The notes under the pieces were generated by a model, which saw only the letters and a list, made by a program, of their open reading frames with translations, ran no database searches and was not told the DNA's origin. A stretch of DNA of 46,174 bases from an uncultured Acidimicrobiaceae bacterium. Lineage in GTDB: Bacteria > Actinomycetota > Acidimicrobiia > Spongiisociales > UBA5794. Positions 7,362 through 15,190 of this stretch are shown one piece after another. Made by a program: the position numbers and the translations under genes. The first letter of the stretch is position 1, and each line of letters begins with the position of its first letter. The stretch covers positions 1 through 46,174 of the forward strand of contig CAMYKI010000015.1 in assembly GCA_947258985.1 (NCBI GenBank), read 5' to 3'.

Positions 7362-9595
7362 CGTTGCTCGCCATCTCGAGGGACCGGGATGTCCATCTCT
7401 GTTGTGTCGAACACCACCGACTCGAAGTCGTGACCGCGGGCGCTCGACACCAGAATCGTGCGGGGCAACCCGCTCATGATCTTGCTCATCCGCCGATGGA
7501 AACCGTCCGCTTGACGGAGGTCCGTCGGCAGTAGGAACCCGAGGAATACCAAGTCTGCCGGTCCCGACTCCTCGGCAAACACCTGATAAAGCGGCCGACC
7601 CGCGGTGAGGACGACATCGATGTTTGCCTCAATGCGAGCCGCTTCGAGAAGGGTCCGGATGCGCCCTGATGCTTCTACAACCTCGTCGGCGTGCTCGACG
7701 GCGGTGAGGACGGTGATCCGTGATCCGCGCCACCGGGTGTGTTGGGTGACCAGATGAGCCAGCAGAAGCATCAGCGAACCGTTGGCGGTGGCTCCCGTCC
7801 ACCACACGTGGATATTGGCGCCCCGCACCGCGGTTGCGCTCCCCGGTCGGTCGCGCACCAGAAGGATCGTCCGCTCCAGCATGTGCAAGTCGCGCAGCAT
7901 CTGCAGGTATCCGGAGATCTGCTCGTTGGTTTTTGGCCAGCCCAGCATCACTGCGTTGGCCTGGAAGTTGCCGATCCCGTAGGTTTGCGCCGCCGTGACC
8001 GCACCCTGGTAGATGTCGCCGACCACCTCGGCGCGGAAGAACACGTTGGGGTGGGTTTCGGCCAGTTGCTCCTGGTACGACTCGTTGAGCACCTTCCGCT
8101 CCTCGGCACGATCGACGACCGCGCCCTCCAGCAGATGAACAAATGTCACAAGGCCACGCGATTGCACAAGAGCGCTACTCGTGTCGAGGAGGTGCTGCCG
8201 TTCCCCGATGTCGCCGCCCATGACGACGAGGTTGGGCCGCCAGTTGATCGGGTGTTCCTTCGAGAGGTTCACATTGCGCAGGCCGGCCAGGACAAGCGCC
8301 GACCACAAGCCGTGACGAGCGTCGCCGAACGCCGAATCAAGAGCGCGTCGTTGCGTGAAGGCGAAGAGGCCGATGAGCACGACCGCCGCCACCAGCATGG
8401 CAGGCAGATTGATGATGCTCATCACGTAAAAACACGCAACGGCAGCGAGCAGGCTTACCGCGGCCGGCACCCGGAACGTCGGACGGAAACTCGGGTTGGC
8501 CGCCCAGGTCTCGAGACCCGATGCCAGATTGAGGGCTCCGTAGGTGGCGAGGAAGAACATCGTGAGGACCGGGGCAATCGCCTCCAGGCTGCCGAGGAGA
8601 ACACCCACCTGCGCCAGCGCAAACGTGAGCAGCGTCCCCACCCTGGGTTCGTTGTCCTTGCCGTATCCCCTACCCAAGAATCGGGGCACGTGACCATCCA
8701 TGGCGAGCGCCTGAAGCGTGCGCGGCGCAGAGAGGATGGACCCGAGGGCACTCGACAGCGACGCCCCGAAGACTCCGAGATAGATCAGGGCGGGTACGGA
8801 GGCAACGATGAATACCGCATCGGGATTGTTGATCAATTGGTTGTTGGAGAAATTGAGCGAGAACCAGATGGGAAACGCCACGTAGACCACGAAGCTCGTT
8901 ATCACTACGAGCATGATTCCCCGCGGGATGTCGCGTCGCGGGTTCTGCAGGTCGCCGGACAGGGAAACGCCCGCCATTATCCCGGTCGCCGCAGGGAAGA
9001 AAACCGCAAACACCCTGATGAAACTGGCCCCATCGCTGTTGAACCACTCGATCGTTGCCGGGAAGTCGCCGGTGGTGCCGGTGAAGAACGAGATCATCGA
9101 CAGCGCAATGACAGCCATTACGAAGTACTGCGCACGAATTGCCAGTTCCGCGTTCCAGTAGGCAAGGCTGAGGACGACAAAGTTGGTGACAGTGCCGATA
9201 AGCACTACCGGCAATTCGGGGATGAGCAGATGCATGGCCTCCGCAAAACCGACGATGTAGAACGTGACACTCAATGCCTGCGCCAGAAAGAGCGGAATCC
9301 CAACGGCCGAGCCCACGGACGGCCCCAGCGATCGGCTGATCATGAAGTAGGCCCCGCCCGCGCCCACGGTTCTGTTGGTGGCTATCGACGACACCGAAAG
9401 CGCTGTTGCCCCCGTGATCAGATGAGTAATCAGAACGATGATCAGCATCATCCCGAGGCCAACCTGACCCGTTGTCCAGCCCAGCAACAGGTACATGACG
9501 ACACCAAAAACGGTGAGGATGCTCGGGGTGAAGACACCCGAAAACCAGTTGAATCGGCCTCCCCCCGAAACGGTCGAGGCTTGCGTTTGGCTCAC
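7358..9595 (-). CDS. APC-superfamily permease, cation-chloride/amino-acid transporter type
   Basis: This 745-aa membrane protein has about 12 predicted transmembrane segments in residues 20-430, starting at FTPSILTVFGVVMYLLLGW and including a glycine-rich VGAGGAYFMISRSLGPSVGSAVG segment. A long soluble C-terminal region of about 300 residues resembles the tail of SLC12 (cation-chloride cotransporter) proteins. It is predicted to move an ion or amino acid across the cell membrane; the substrate is unknown. The start is GTG in a GTGA overlap with the upstream mscS stop, so the two genes are translationally coupled. A pairing with mscS suggests a role in osmotic or ionic balance (inference). Confidence 0.8.
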   Translation of the reverse strand: MSQTQASTVSGGGRFNWFSGVFTPSILTVFGVVMYLLLGWTTGQVGLGMMLIIVLITHLITGATALSVSSIATNRTVGAGGAYFMISRSLGPSVGSAVGIPLFLAQALSVTFYIVGFAEAMHLLIPELPVVLIGTVTNFVVLSLAYWNAELAIRAQYFVMAVIALSMISFFTGTTGDFPATIEWFNSDGASFIRVFAVFFPAATGIMAGVSLSGDLQNPRRDIPRGIMLVVITSFVVYVAFPIWFSLNFSNNQLINNPDAVFIVASVPALIYLGVFGASLSSALGSILSAPRTLQALAMDGHVPRFLGRGYGKDNEPRVGTLLTFALAQVGVLLGSLEAIAPVLTMFFLATYGALNLASGLETWAANPSFRPTFRVPAAVSLLAAVACFYVMSIINLPAMLVAAVVLIGLFAFTQRRALDSAFGDARHGLWSALVLAGLRNVNLSKEHPINWRPNLVVMGGDIGERQHLLDTSSALVQSRGLVTFVHLLEGAVVDRAEERKVLNESYQEQLAETHPNVFFRAEVVGDIYQGAVTAAQTYGIGNFQANAVMLGWPKTNEQISGYLQMLRDLHMLERTILLVRDRPGSATAVRGANIHVWWTGATANGSLMLLLAHLVTQHTRWRGSRITVLTAVEHADEVVEASGRIRTLLEAARIEANIDVVLTAGRPLYQVFAEESGPADLVFLGFLLPTDLRQADGFHRRMSKIMSGLPRTILVSSARGHDFESVVFDTTEMDIPVPRDGEQR

Positions 9596-10626
9596 TCCGG
9601 CTCCGGTGCCTGCTCTTGTCGGGTCCAGATCACCCGCTGCGGGAAGGGGATCTCAATGCCTTCACGGGCGAAGGCTTCTACCAGGCGCTGCCTGATGACC
9701 CGACTGGTCTTCCACTGCTCTCCCGGTTCCACCTTGGCCACGAGCCGGATGGCGATAGCGCTCTCCCCGAAGCGTTCAACACCCCAGATCTCGGGCTCTT
9801 CAATAATCGTTGCGTCTGGCAGATTGTCTCGCCACACCGAAACAGCAACCTCCTTGATGACCCGGCTGGCAGTGGCAATGTCGGTGTCGTAGGCGACTTC
9901 GATGTCCAAGACTGCCCGAGCCCACTGCTGCGACTTGTTTGCGACCCGGTGGATCTCGCCGTTGGGGACGTACCAGAGAGTCCCGTTGACGTCCCTAATG
10001 CGGGTGGTGCGGAGGGTGATTGCCTCGACCGCCCCGGACGCCTCCCCGACATCGACCACGTCACCGACGGAGAACTGATCCTCAACCAGCATGAAGAAGC
10101 CCGATAGGAAGTCCCCCACGATGGACTGGGCCCCAAAACCGAGGGCAATACCGGCGATGCCGGCACCGGCGATGAGAGGACCGAGGTTCACGTCAAACTC
10201 ACCGAGCACCATGAGGATGGCAAAGGTGAAGATCACGGTCGAGGCGAAGCTGCGCAACACCGATCCCACGGTCCTGGCCCGCTGCTTTGCTTGCTCTGCG
10301 GCCGAAGCCAATTGTGCAGCCTTCTGCTGCGCCCGGAACTCCTGATCCTCAAATCGACCGTCGTCGACTTCTTCTGCTTGGCGTTCCTCGAGTCGTCTCT
10401 CCCGATCGTGAATCATCCGCATCTCGGCACGATCGATGGCCTTGCGGGCGATCCGATTGATTATCAGCGCTACCGCAATGATGACAAGTACGGTCAGGGG
10501 ACGTTCGATGAACCAGTCGGCTGCCTCGGCGAGAGTCTCATTGCCGGTCGTGTCGTAGATCCAGTCGCAGATGAAGTCGCCACTCCCCGCGCATGCTTCA
10601 TCGATGGTTGTGTCGACCTGGTACAC
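9592..10626 (-). CDS. Mechanosensitive ion channel, MscS family
   Basis: This 344-aa small-conductance mechanosensitive channel would release solutes on hypo-osmotic shock. It has an N-terminal extracytoplasmic stretch, a membrane segment near PLTVLVIIAVALIINRIA, a charged linker (RRLEERQAEEVDD), further membrane helices, and the MscS pore signature GAGIAGIALGFGAQSIVGDFLSG followed by FSVGDVVDVGEASGAVEAI and YVPNGEI. The start is a GTG preceded by GGAGGA at 5 nt. A longer version starting at 10689 adds an arginine-rich stretch across the divergent promoter and is unlikely. It is coupled to the downstream permease by a GTGA overlap. Confidence 0.88.
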   Translation of the reverse strand: MYQVDTTIDEACAGSGDFICDWIYDTTGNETLAEAADWFIERPLTVLVIIAVALIINRIARKAIDRAEMRMIHDRERRLEERQAEEVDDGRFEDQEFRAQQKAAQLASAAEQAKQRARTVGSVLRSFASTVIFTFAILMVLGEFDVNLGPLIAGAGIAGIALGFGAQSIVGDFLSGFFMLVEDQFSVGDVVDVGEASGAVEAITLRTTRIRDVNGTLWYVPNGEIHRVANKSQQWARAVLDIEVAYDTDIATASRVIKEVAVSVWRDNLPDATIIEEPEIWGVERFGESAIAIRLVAKVEPGEQWKTSRVIRQRLVEAFAREGIEIPFPQRVIWTRQEQAPEPE

Positions 10627-10637
10627 CCGATTCCTCC

Positions 10638-10650
10638 GGCGTTCGTGTGC
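10638..10650. repeat. Possible relic of the palindromic repeat
   Basis: Thirteen bases (GGCGTTCGTGTGC) are identical to the left arm of repeat copy 1 (4677-4689). The element lies in the divergent gap between mscS and a small leaderless gene, the same setting as copy 1. The right arm is not recognisable beyond a loose AGGC..CTC..GTACG resemblance at 10665-10681. Treat it as a decayed copy or a chance match. Confidence 0.35.
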
Positions 10651-10683
10651 TGATGCAGTCCTGCAGGCTACTCGCAGTACGAA

Positions 10684-10689
10684 TACCAT
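10684..10689 (+). promoter_or_regulatory. -10 box (TACCAT) for a leaderless small gene
   Basis: TACCAT lies 6 nt before the ATG at 10696, following the TANNNT-6-ATG pattern seen repeatedly in this window. No ribosome site is present. Confidence 0.5.
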
Positions 10690-10695
10690 CTCCTC

Positions 10696-10911
10696 ATGCG
10701 ATGGCTGCGACGCCGATCACCATCTCCCACTCGCAGGGAGTTGATCGAGCGCAAACACAGTTTGGAGGGCGAGATCGCCAACTTATCCGCCGAGGTCCGA
10801 CGACTTCACCAGCGCGGTGCGGACGCCGCATCTCAGGAGAACCGGCTGACCCGGCTCCGGACCGAGCACTACCAGACCCGGCTGGCGATCGACCGTACCG
10901 CCCCCGAATAG
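10696..10911 (+). CDS. Small coiled-coil protein, unknown function
   Basis: This 71-aa protein is very rich in Arg and Glu. A basic N-terminus (MRWLRRRSPSPTRRE) is followed by a continuous heptad-like helix (about residues 14-65, LIERKHSLEGEIANLSAEVRRL). No family is recognised. It is divergent from mscS and preceded by a leaderless-type -10 box, which supports it as a real gene. The arginine-rich head could bind nucleic acid or membrane phospholipid, but this is speculation. Confidence 0.55.
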   Translation: MRWLRRRSPSPTRRELIERKHSLEGEIANLSAEVRRLHQRGADAASQENRLTRLRTEHYQTRLAIDRTAPE

Positions 10912-10925
10912 CGGCGCACCGAACG

Positions 10926-11222
10926 CTACATCTCGACCAGTATTTCGTTGACCGAAACCTTCGGTGGGCTGGTGAACGCCTTGGCGAACTCGGCCATCGT
11001 CGCCTGAAACTCAGGGCTGTTGCGGAGAGCCTGATAGGAGTCGGCGCTCCGCCAGCGGGCGACGACAGTCACTTCATCCGTATCCCGATTAGCGGTGAAC
11101 CAGGCGCCAAGCCAATCCTCGTGTTCGGCCACGAGCGGGCGATTTGTCTCGTCGAACAGGTTCGCCAAGCTATCAATCGAGTCGCGCAGCACCTGCACTG
11201 TCGTCAACACTGCGTAGACCAT
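10926..11222 (-). CDS. Antibiotic-biosynthesis-monooxygenase (ABM)-like domain protein
   Basis: This 98-aa single-domain protein has the dimeric alpha/beta-barrel (ferredoxin-like) layout of ABM/DUF4188-type proteins: a first strand MVYAVLTTVQV, helix SIDSLANLFDE, WLGAWFTANRDTDEVTVVARWRS, then YQALRNSPEFQATMAEF. Such proteins often are small monooxygenases or stress proteins. The start at 11222 follows GGGAGG, although the spacing is short. The same frame is open further upstream to 11492, but that part has no recognisable sequence and overlaps a regulatory palindrome. Function unassigned. Confidence 0.62.
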   Translation of the reverse strand: MVYAVLTTVQVLRDSIDSLANLFDETNRPLVAEHEDWLGAWFTANRDTDEVTVVARWRSADSYQALRNSPEFQATMAEFAKAFTSPPKVSVNEILVEM

Positions 11223-11423
11223 GTCCCTCCCATCTCCGGCGAGTTCTTTGTGGACGCGCCAATTCCCAGGCAACGCTACCCACTCACTTCGCCATTTGGC
11301 CGCGTAGGGCGCGACGGGAGTTGGCTCCCGTCTGCCGGATCCAGATCTTGGGCTCAGACCGCACCCGGCAGGGTTCCCCGGGTCCATCTTGAAATCGCGG
11401 CCCGCATCCAATAAACTTTGTGC

Positions 11424-11439
11424 TGCAAAGTACTTTGCA
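11424..11439. promoter_or_regulatory. Perfect 16-bp palindrome, probable operator
   Basis: TGCAAAGTACTTTGCA is a perfect palindrome centred 23 nt before the ATG of a membrane protein gene that is co-translated with a winged-helix regulator. Position and symmetry suggest binding by a dimeric regulator, most simply the product of the downstream gene (autoregulation). This is inference. Confidence 0.6.
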
Positions 11440-11454
11440 TCAGTAGAGAAGGTC

Positions 11455-12060
11455 ATGGACAGGACCAGCGATCTCAATGCTCTCGAGAGCAACCTCTACC
11501 GGGCCGCCTACTCGGACGGAATCATCGACCTCTTCCTCGGGTTCTCTCTCCTCTTCATCGGGGCAATCTGGATATGGGCCCCTGACTACGGAGGGCTCGC
11601 CGGAGTCCTCCCCGCGGTGATGGTTCCGACGTTGCTTCCGTTGCGGAAGCAAGTCGTCGAACCCCGCGGCGGCTACGTGAAATGGGGCGAGACCCGACGT
11701 AGATGGGAGCGACGGAACTACTGGGCGATGGCGCTCGCCGGCGTGTTGGTGTTCTTGCTCGGCATCGCCGCTTTCCTCGTGACTGCCAACTCCTCGCAAG
11801 GCTCTGATGTACTAGTCGAAATCGCCCCCGGGCTGCTTGCGTTCATTCTGGCTTTCGTGGCCGTGGGACTGGGGTTCATGATGGAAGCATGGCGAATGTT
11901 CCTCTACGCCGCCGCCCTGGCGATCGGAGGGGTCCTGACCGTGCTGGCTCAGGGCAGGCCGGGCTGGCCCTTGTTCGGAGCGGGGATCGTGATCGTCATC
12001 ACCGGAACTGCGATGCTGGTTGGCTATCTCAACGAGAACCCGGCGGTGAGCTCAGAGTGA
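11455..12060 (+). CDS. Multi-pass membrane protein, unknown function
   Basis: This 201-aa protein has about six hydrophobic segments (for example DLFLGFSLLFIGAIWIWA, YWAMALAGVLVFLLGIAAFLV, LLAFILAFVAVGLGFMM, WPLFGAGIVIVITGTAMLVGYL). It starts at the ATG after AGAGAAGG, and a perfect palindrome lies just upstream. Its stop overlaps the GTG of a winged-helix regulator, so it is the first gene of a two-gene operon. Membrane-protein plus HTH pairs of this type are common in actinobacteria and are usually uncharacterised. Confidence 0.72.
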   Translation: MDRTSDLNALESNLYRAAYSDGIIDLFLGFSLLFIGAIWIWAPDYGGLAGVLPAVMVPTLLPLRKQVVEPRGGYVKWGETRRRWERRNYWAMALAGVLVFLLGIAAFLVTANSSQGSDVLVEIAPGLLAFILAFVAVGLGFMMEAWRMFLYAAALAIGGVLTVLAQGRPGWPLFGAGIVIVITGTAMLVGYLNENPAVSSE

Positions 12061-12353
12061 TCGAGCCCCCGGAATTCGACCGACTCATCCACGAGCCGGC
12101 GCGACTCGTACTGATGTCAAACCTCTACGTGGTGGAGGAAGCCGACTTCGTGTTCCTGTCGCGCCAGACGGGGCTGACGGCGGGGAACATCTCATCGCAC
12201 ATGTCGCGCCTCGAGGACGCCGGCTATGTCACTATCGAGAAATCGATCGTCGGTAAACGTCCTCGCACCACGTATGCCTTGACCGGTGAGGGTCGTACCG
12301 CGTTCGGGCGATACCGCAACCAGGTCACCGGCATTCTTGGTGAGCCGAGTTAG
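12057..12353 (+). CDS. Winged-helix DNA-binding regulator (MarR/HTH_34-like)
   Basis: This 98-aa protein consists almost only of a winged helix. Residues about 12-40 form the first helices (EPARLVLMSNLYVVEEADFV), a recognition helix lies in GLTAGNISSHMSRLEDAGYV, and the wing is EKSIVGKRPRTTYALTGEG. This matches the small HTH_34/MarR-like regulators. The GTG start overlaps the TGA of the membrane-protein gene (GTGA), so translation is coupled. The palindrome at 11424-11439 is the obvious candidate binding site. The effector is unknown. Confidence 0.8.
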   Translation: MIEPPEFDRLIHEPARLVLMSNLYVVEEADFVFLSRQTGLTAGNISSHMSRLEDAGYVTIEKSIVGKRPRTTYALTGEGRTAFGRYRNQVTGILGEPS

Positions 12354-12376
12354 CGCGGTCGGGTTGTCCCTGCGCT

Positions 12377-12664
12377 CTAGCCCGGCTCCTCACCCTGGGG
12401 GCGACCCTCCTCAAACCGAAAACGGATTTCGGGGTGGCCGCTGGCCTCGCTGATGTGCCGATTCACAAACTTCAAACGGTACGCGCCATAGAACCGGCAA
12501 GCCGCGGAGTTGGCTTCGAAGACATTGAGTTCCAGAAACGGGAGCGAATCCCCGGCACTATCCATTAGGGCGCGGCCGAGGATTCGACCATCGAGCCCGT
12601 CCTCGACAGGACGTATCCGCTCGCCGCGACCGGAAAAGCCCTCGAATACCTGGCAGACGGACAC
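12377..12664 (-). pseudogene. GNAT acetyltransferase fragment
   Basis: The reading frame encodes up to 95 aa resembling only the C-terminal half of a GNAT protein: a motif-A-like GLDGRILGRALMDSAG, then LPFLELNVFEANSAACRFYGAYRLKFVNRH, which matches the strand-N-x-x-A-x-x-FY region. The N-terminal half is missing, no ribosome site is evident, and the upstream 300 bp has no coherent coding. It is best read as a decayed remnant. Confidence 0.5.
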
Positions 12665-12999
12665 ACCAAGGCAAGATCATCATCCGCCCGTGACACTTTG
12701 GACCGTTCAACGACGCTGCCCCGGCTCGCCCAACCCGACGACCGACCGCAGTAGGTAGTCGACCAGATATCGCATTGGGGGGCGCCGGCTGCCGGCTCTC
12801 GCGCTATTAATCCGTTGCGTAGACGGCACTGGCAAGCGTCTTTGTGTGCTCTGGTCCGGTTCCACCGAAATGGGATACGTCCCCGGGAGTATGGGGTGCC
12901 TCCTGACGGCGGACGTCGACACGAGTGGTGTCGGCGAGACTGCCCTCTAGTGGTCGACGGCCGACCGCCTGACCAAGCAGAATGAGAACGGAGAATCGA
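12665..12999. other. Degenerate intergenic stretch
   Basis: Neither strand carries a coding sequence with recognisable family features. Minus-strand frames are short, Arg/Ser-rich and lack start signals. One of them (to 12807) ends in a plausible protein-like segment, HFGGTGPEHTKTLASAVYATD, but it cannot be assigned. The stretch may be the eroded 5' half of the neighbouring GNAT gene or an old insertion. GGAGA at 12990-12994 is the ribosome site of the next gene. Confidence 0.4.
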
Positions 13000-13290
13000 G
13001 TGAATATGTCGCACGAGCACGACAACCCAGAACGTTTCAAGACCGATGAGTCCTTTGCGGAGATCGTTGCAGGCTTAGGAGAGCTGATACCCATTCATGA
13101 CGATGACGGTTTCGAGACCGTGCGGATCGAGGTACCCGATCTGGGAGGTCGGCGGGCAATGGTAATGACGATTGAGGCCGAGCCTGATCTCGCGGAGCTG
13201 CTCCGAGCGGAGTTCAGCCCAGAGCGGATGCTCACTATGGTCCGTGCCATGCAGGCTCTGTCCCAACTGGCTGACCCGCCCGGCCGATGA
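13000..13290 (+). CDS. Small hypothetical protein at the head of a two-component operon
   Basis: This 96-aa acidic cytoplasmic protein has no recognised domain. The start is a GTG five nt after GGAGA; an ATG two codons later is possible. The sequence ends with two amphipathic helices (DLAELLRAEFSPERMLTMVRAMQALSQL). Its stop overlaps the ATG of a histidine kinase (ATGA), so it is very likely co-translated and may modulate that kinase (inference). Confidence 0.6.
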   Translation: MNMSHEHDNPERFKTDESFAEIVAGLGELIPIHDDDGFETVRIEVPDLGGRRAMVMTIEAEPDLAELLRAEFSPERMLTMVRAMQALSQLADPPGR

Positions 13291-14417
13291 CAGCCAAGGC
13301 TTCGCAGCGTGAGGTTGTGGTCGATGCCCTCGTGGCGTTGGCCGCAACCGCTACCAGCCTCCTGGCTGTCGCAACTCAGGTTAGGAGCGATGGCGGTTCG
13401 GTGAGTGTGGGCACCATCGCGCTCATTGGAACCGCCGGTGTTGCGATCATGTGGCGGAGGCGGGCTCCGGTCGGGGTGCTGACGGTCGTGGTTGCTTGTC
13501 ATCTCGTGGTGATGATCGTTTCCGACAGCGAAATCGCTCTCACCGCCATGCTGGTGGTTGCTCTCTACACCGTGGCGCGATCGGGAAACAGGCGGACGGC
13601 GCTGGTCGTTGCCTCATTGGCGGCCATTGGCTCGGCGGTCGCCGCTACCGCCATCGACCCGGGCGAGTCATTCGCCAGCGAAGTAGTCGGAGAGCTCGCA
13701 ACGATGCTGCTGCCGGTTGCCGTTGGGTACGCGCTCCGTACCCGTGACCAACGTCTGGCAGACCGGATCGAGACTGAGGCCCGCACTCGGGTCCAGGCCG
13801 AACGGCTCCGGATCGCCCGGGATCTCCACGATGTGGTGGCTCACGGCCTATCGACCATTTCCGTGCAATCCGGCGTCGCGGCGCACCTGATCGACAGCAA
13901 TCCCGACCACGCACGCCAAGCCCTCGTGGTGATCAACGAGACGGGCAAGCACACCCTCGAAGAGCTCCGGGCAATGGTCGGGGTTCTCCGCTCCACCGAT
14001 GAGACCCCGCTGCGTCCCGTACCCGTCGACCCCAACGACATCGCCGACGTGGTCGACAGTGCAAGAACCGCTGGACTCGACGTGCACACCGTCGTGACCG
14101 GTGCGTTCCCCGCAAACGTCTCCGATGCCTCGGTTGTCGCGACCCACCGCATCCTCCAAGAGGCGCTGACCAACGTTATCCGTCACGCCGGGCCAGTCCC
14201 GGTCGACCTCAAACTGGCGCATGGCAGGGACGAGCTCACCATGGAGATCCGCAACCAACCGGGACGTTTCGTCCGGTCAAACGGGGCATCTACCGGTGTC
14301 GGCATCATCGGGATGGCCGAACGCGCCGAATCCATCGGCGGAACCGTGTCTGCAGAACCAACTGACGAGGGCGGGTTTGCAGTGCAGGCCACCATTCCGT
14401 ACCGGCGAAGCATATGA
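13287..14417 (+). CDS. NarL-type sensor histidine kinase
   Basis: This 376-aa membrane kinase has an N-terminal block of about 4-5 transmembrane helices (residues 10-150) with no obvious extracellular sensor domain. It is followed by a HisKA_3 dimerisation/phosphoacceptor helix (RIARDLHDVVAHGLSTIS, His181) and an HATPase domain (N-box LQEALTNVIRHAG, G-box GVGIIGMAERAESIGGT). The stimulus is unknown. It starts in an ATGA overlap with a small upstream gene and ends in an ATGA overlap with its response regulator. A transmembrane, ligand-free input of this kind is often linked to membrane or cell-envelope stress. Confidence 0.9.
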   Translation: MTAKASQREVVVDALVALAATATSLLAVATQVRSDGGSVSVGTIALIGTAGVAIMWRRRAPVGVLTVVVACHLVVMIVSDSEIALTAMLVVALYTVARSGNRRTALVVASLAAIGSAVAATAIDPGESFASEVVGELATMLLPVAVGYALRTRDQRLADRIETEARTRVQAERLRIARDLHDVVAHGLSTISVQSGVAAHLIDSNPDHARQALVVINETGKHTLEELRAMVGVLRSTDETPLRPVPVDPNDIADVVDSARTAGLDVHTVVTGAFPANVSDASVVATHRILQEALTNVIRHAGPVPVDLKLAHGRDELTMEIRNQPGRFVRSNGASTGVGIIGMAERAESIGGTVSAEPTDEGGFAVQATIPYRRSI

Positions 14418-15085
14418 TCCGGGTTCTCCTCGCTGACGATCAGGAGTTGGTTCGGAGCGGATTCCGGGCTTTGATCGACGCTCAAGACGACCTCACCGTG
14501 GTCGGGGAGGCATCCACCGGTTCTCAGGCGGTTGAGCTTGCTTACGCGCATCAGCCCGATGTGATCCTGATGGACATCCGGATGCCCCAGCTGGATGGCA
14601 TCGCCGCCACCTCCCGCATCAGCGCCGACCCGCGGCTCGTGAGAACCCGAGTCTTGATCTTGACCACCTTCGACCTTGATCAATACGTGTACAACGCCCT
14701 GCGGGCAGGTGCTTCAGGGTTTCTCCTGAAAGACACCGCGCCCGGCCAGCTCCTCGATGCGATCCGCATCGTCGACGCCGGCGAAGCGCTCATTGCCCCC
14801 TCGATCACCGGTCGACTCATCAGCGAGTTCGCCGCCAGGCCGGACCCGGCAACAGCCGACGACATCCTCGGACCCCTCACCGATCGGGAACGCGAGATCC
14901 TCACCGAGGTAGGACGCGGCCTCAACAACGCCGAGATCGCCGAGAGGCTCTATATCAGTCCCCTCACCGCCAAGACACACGTCAGCCGGATCATGGGCAA
15001 ACTCCGTGCTCGCGATCGCGCCCAGCTCGTGGTCACTGCCTACGAAACCGGGCTCGTCGTACCCGGCTCAACGGGCGACGCCTAG
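14414..15085 (+). CDS. NarL/FixJ-type response regulator
   Basis: This 223-aa regulator has a receiver domain (Asp8/Asp9 acidic pocket, phospho-acceptor Asp54 in VILMDIRMP, switch residues LTTFD and Lys in LLKDTAP) and a C-terminal LuxR helix-turn-helix (LTDREREILTEVGRGLNNAEIAERLYISPLTAKTHV). It is co-translated with the kinase immediately upstream (ATGA). Its targets probably include the MsrQ-like membrane gene 105 bp downstream, judged by position only. Confidence 0.92.
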   Translation: MIRVLLADDQELVRSGFRALIDAQDDLTVVGEASTGSQAVELAYAHQPDVILMDIRMPQLDGIAATSRISADPRLVRTRVLILTTFDLDQYVYNALRAGASGFLLKDTAPGQLLDAIRIVDAGEALIAPSITGRLISEFAARPDPATADDILGPLTDREREILTEVGRGLNNAEIAERLYISPLTAKTHVSRIMGKLRARDRAQLVVTAYETGLVVPGSTGDA

Positions 15086-15190
15086 ACGCAAGTCGAATAC
15101 AACCACGGGAGTAGGCGAGAACTCCCCCCGGCGGATTCGCTCCGTACGGTTTGCGCGGAGCATTGGGCATCCAGTCAGAAAGGCCCGCCC

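Noticed and set aside
7739-9892. 717-aa plus-strand frame opposite the APC permease and the end of mscS
   Set aside because: Long antisense frames are expected in GC-rich DNA; the sequence is extremely Arg/His/Glu-rich with no motif, and the minus strand encodes clear membrane proteins.
12565-13020. 151-aa minus-strand frame between the GNAT fragment and the small operon gene
   Set aside because: It is Arg/Ser-rich with no motif or ribosome site, and crosses the ribosome site and start of the next plus-strand gene.
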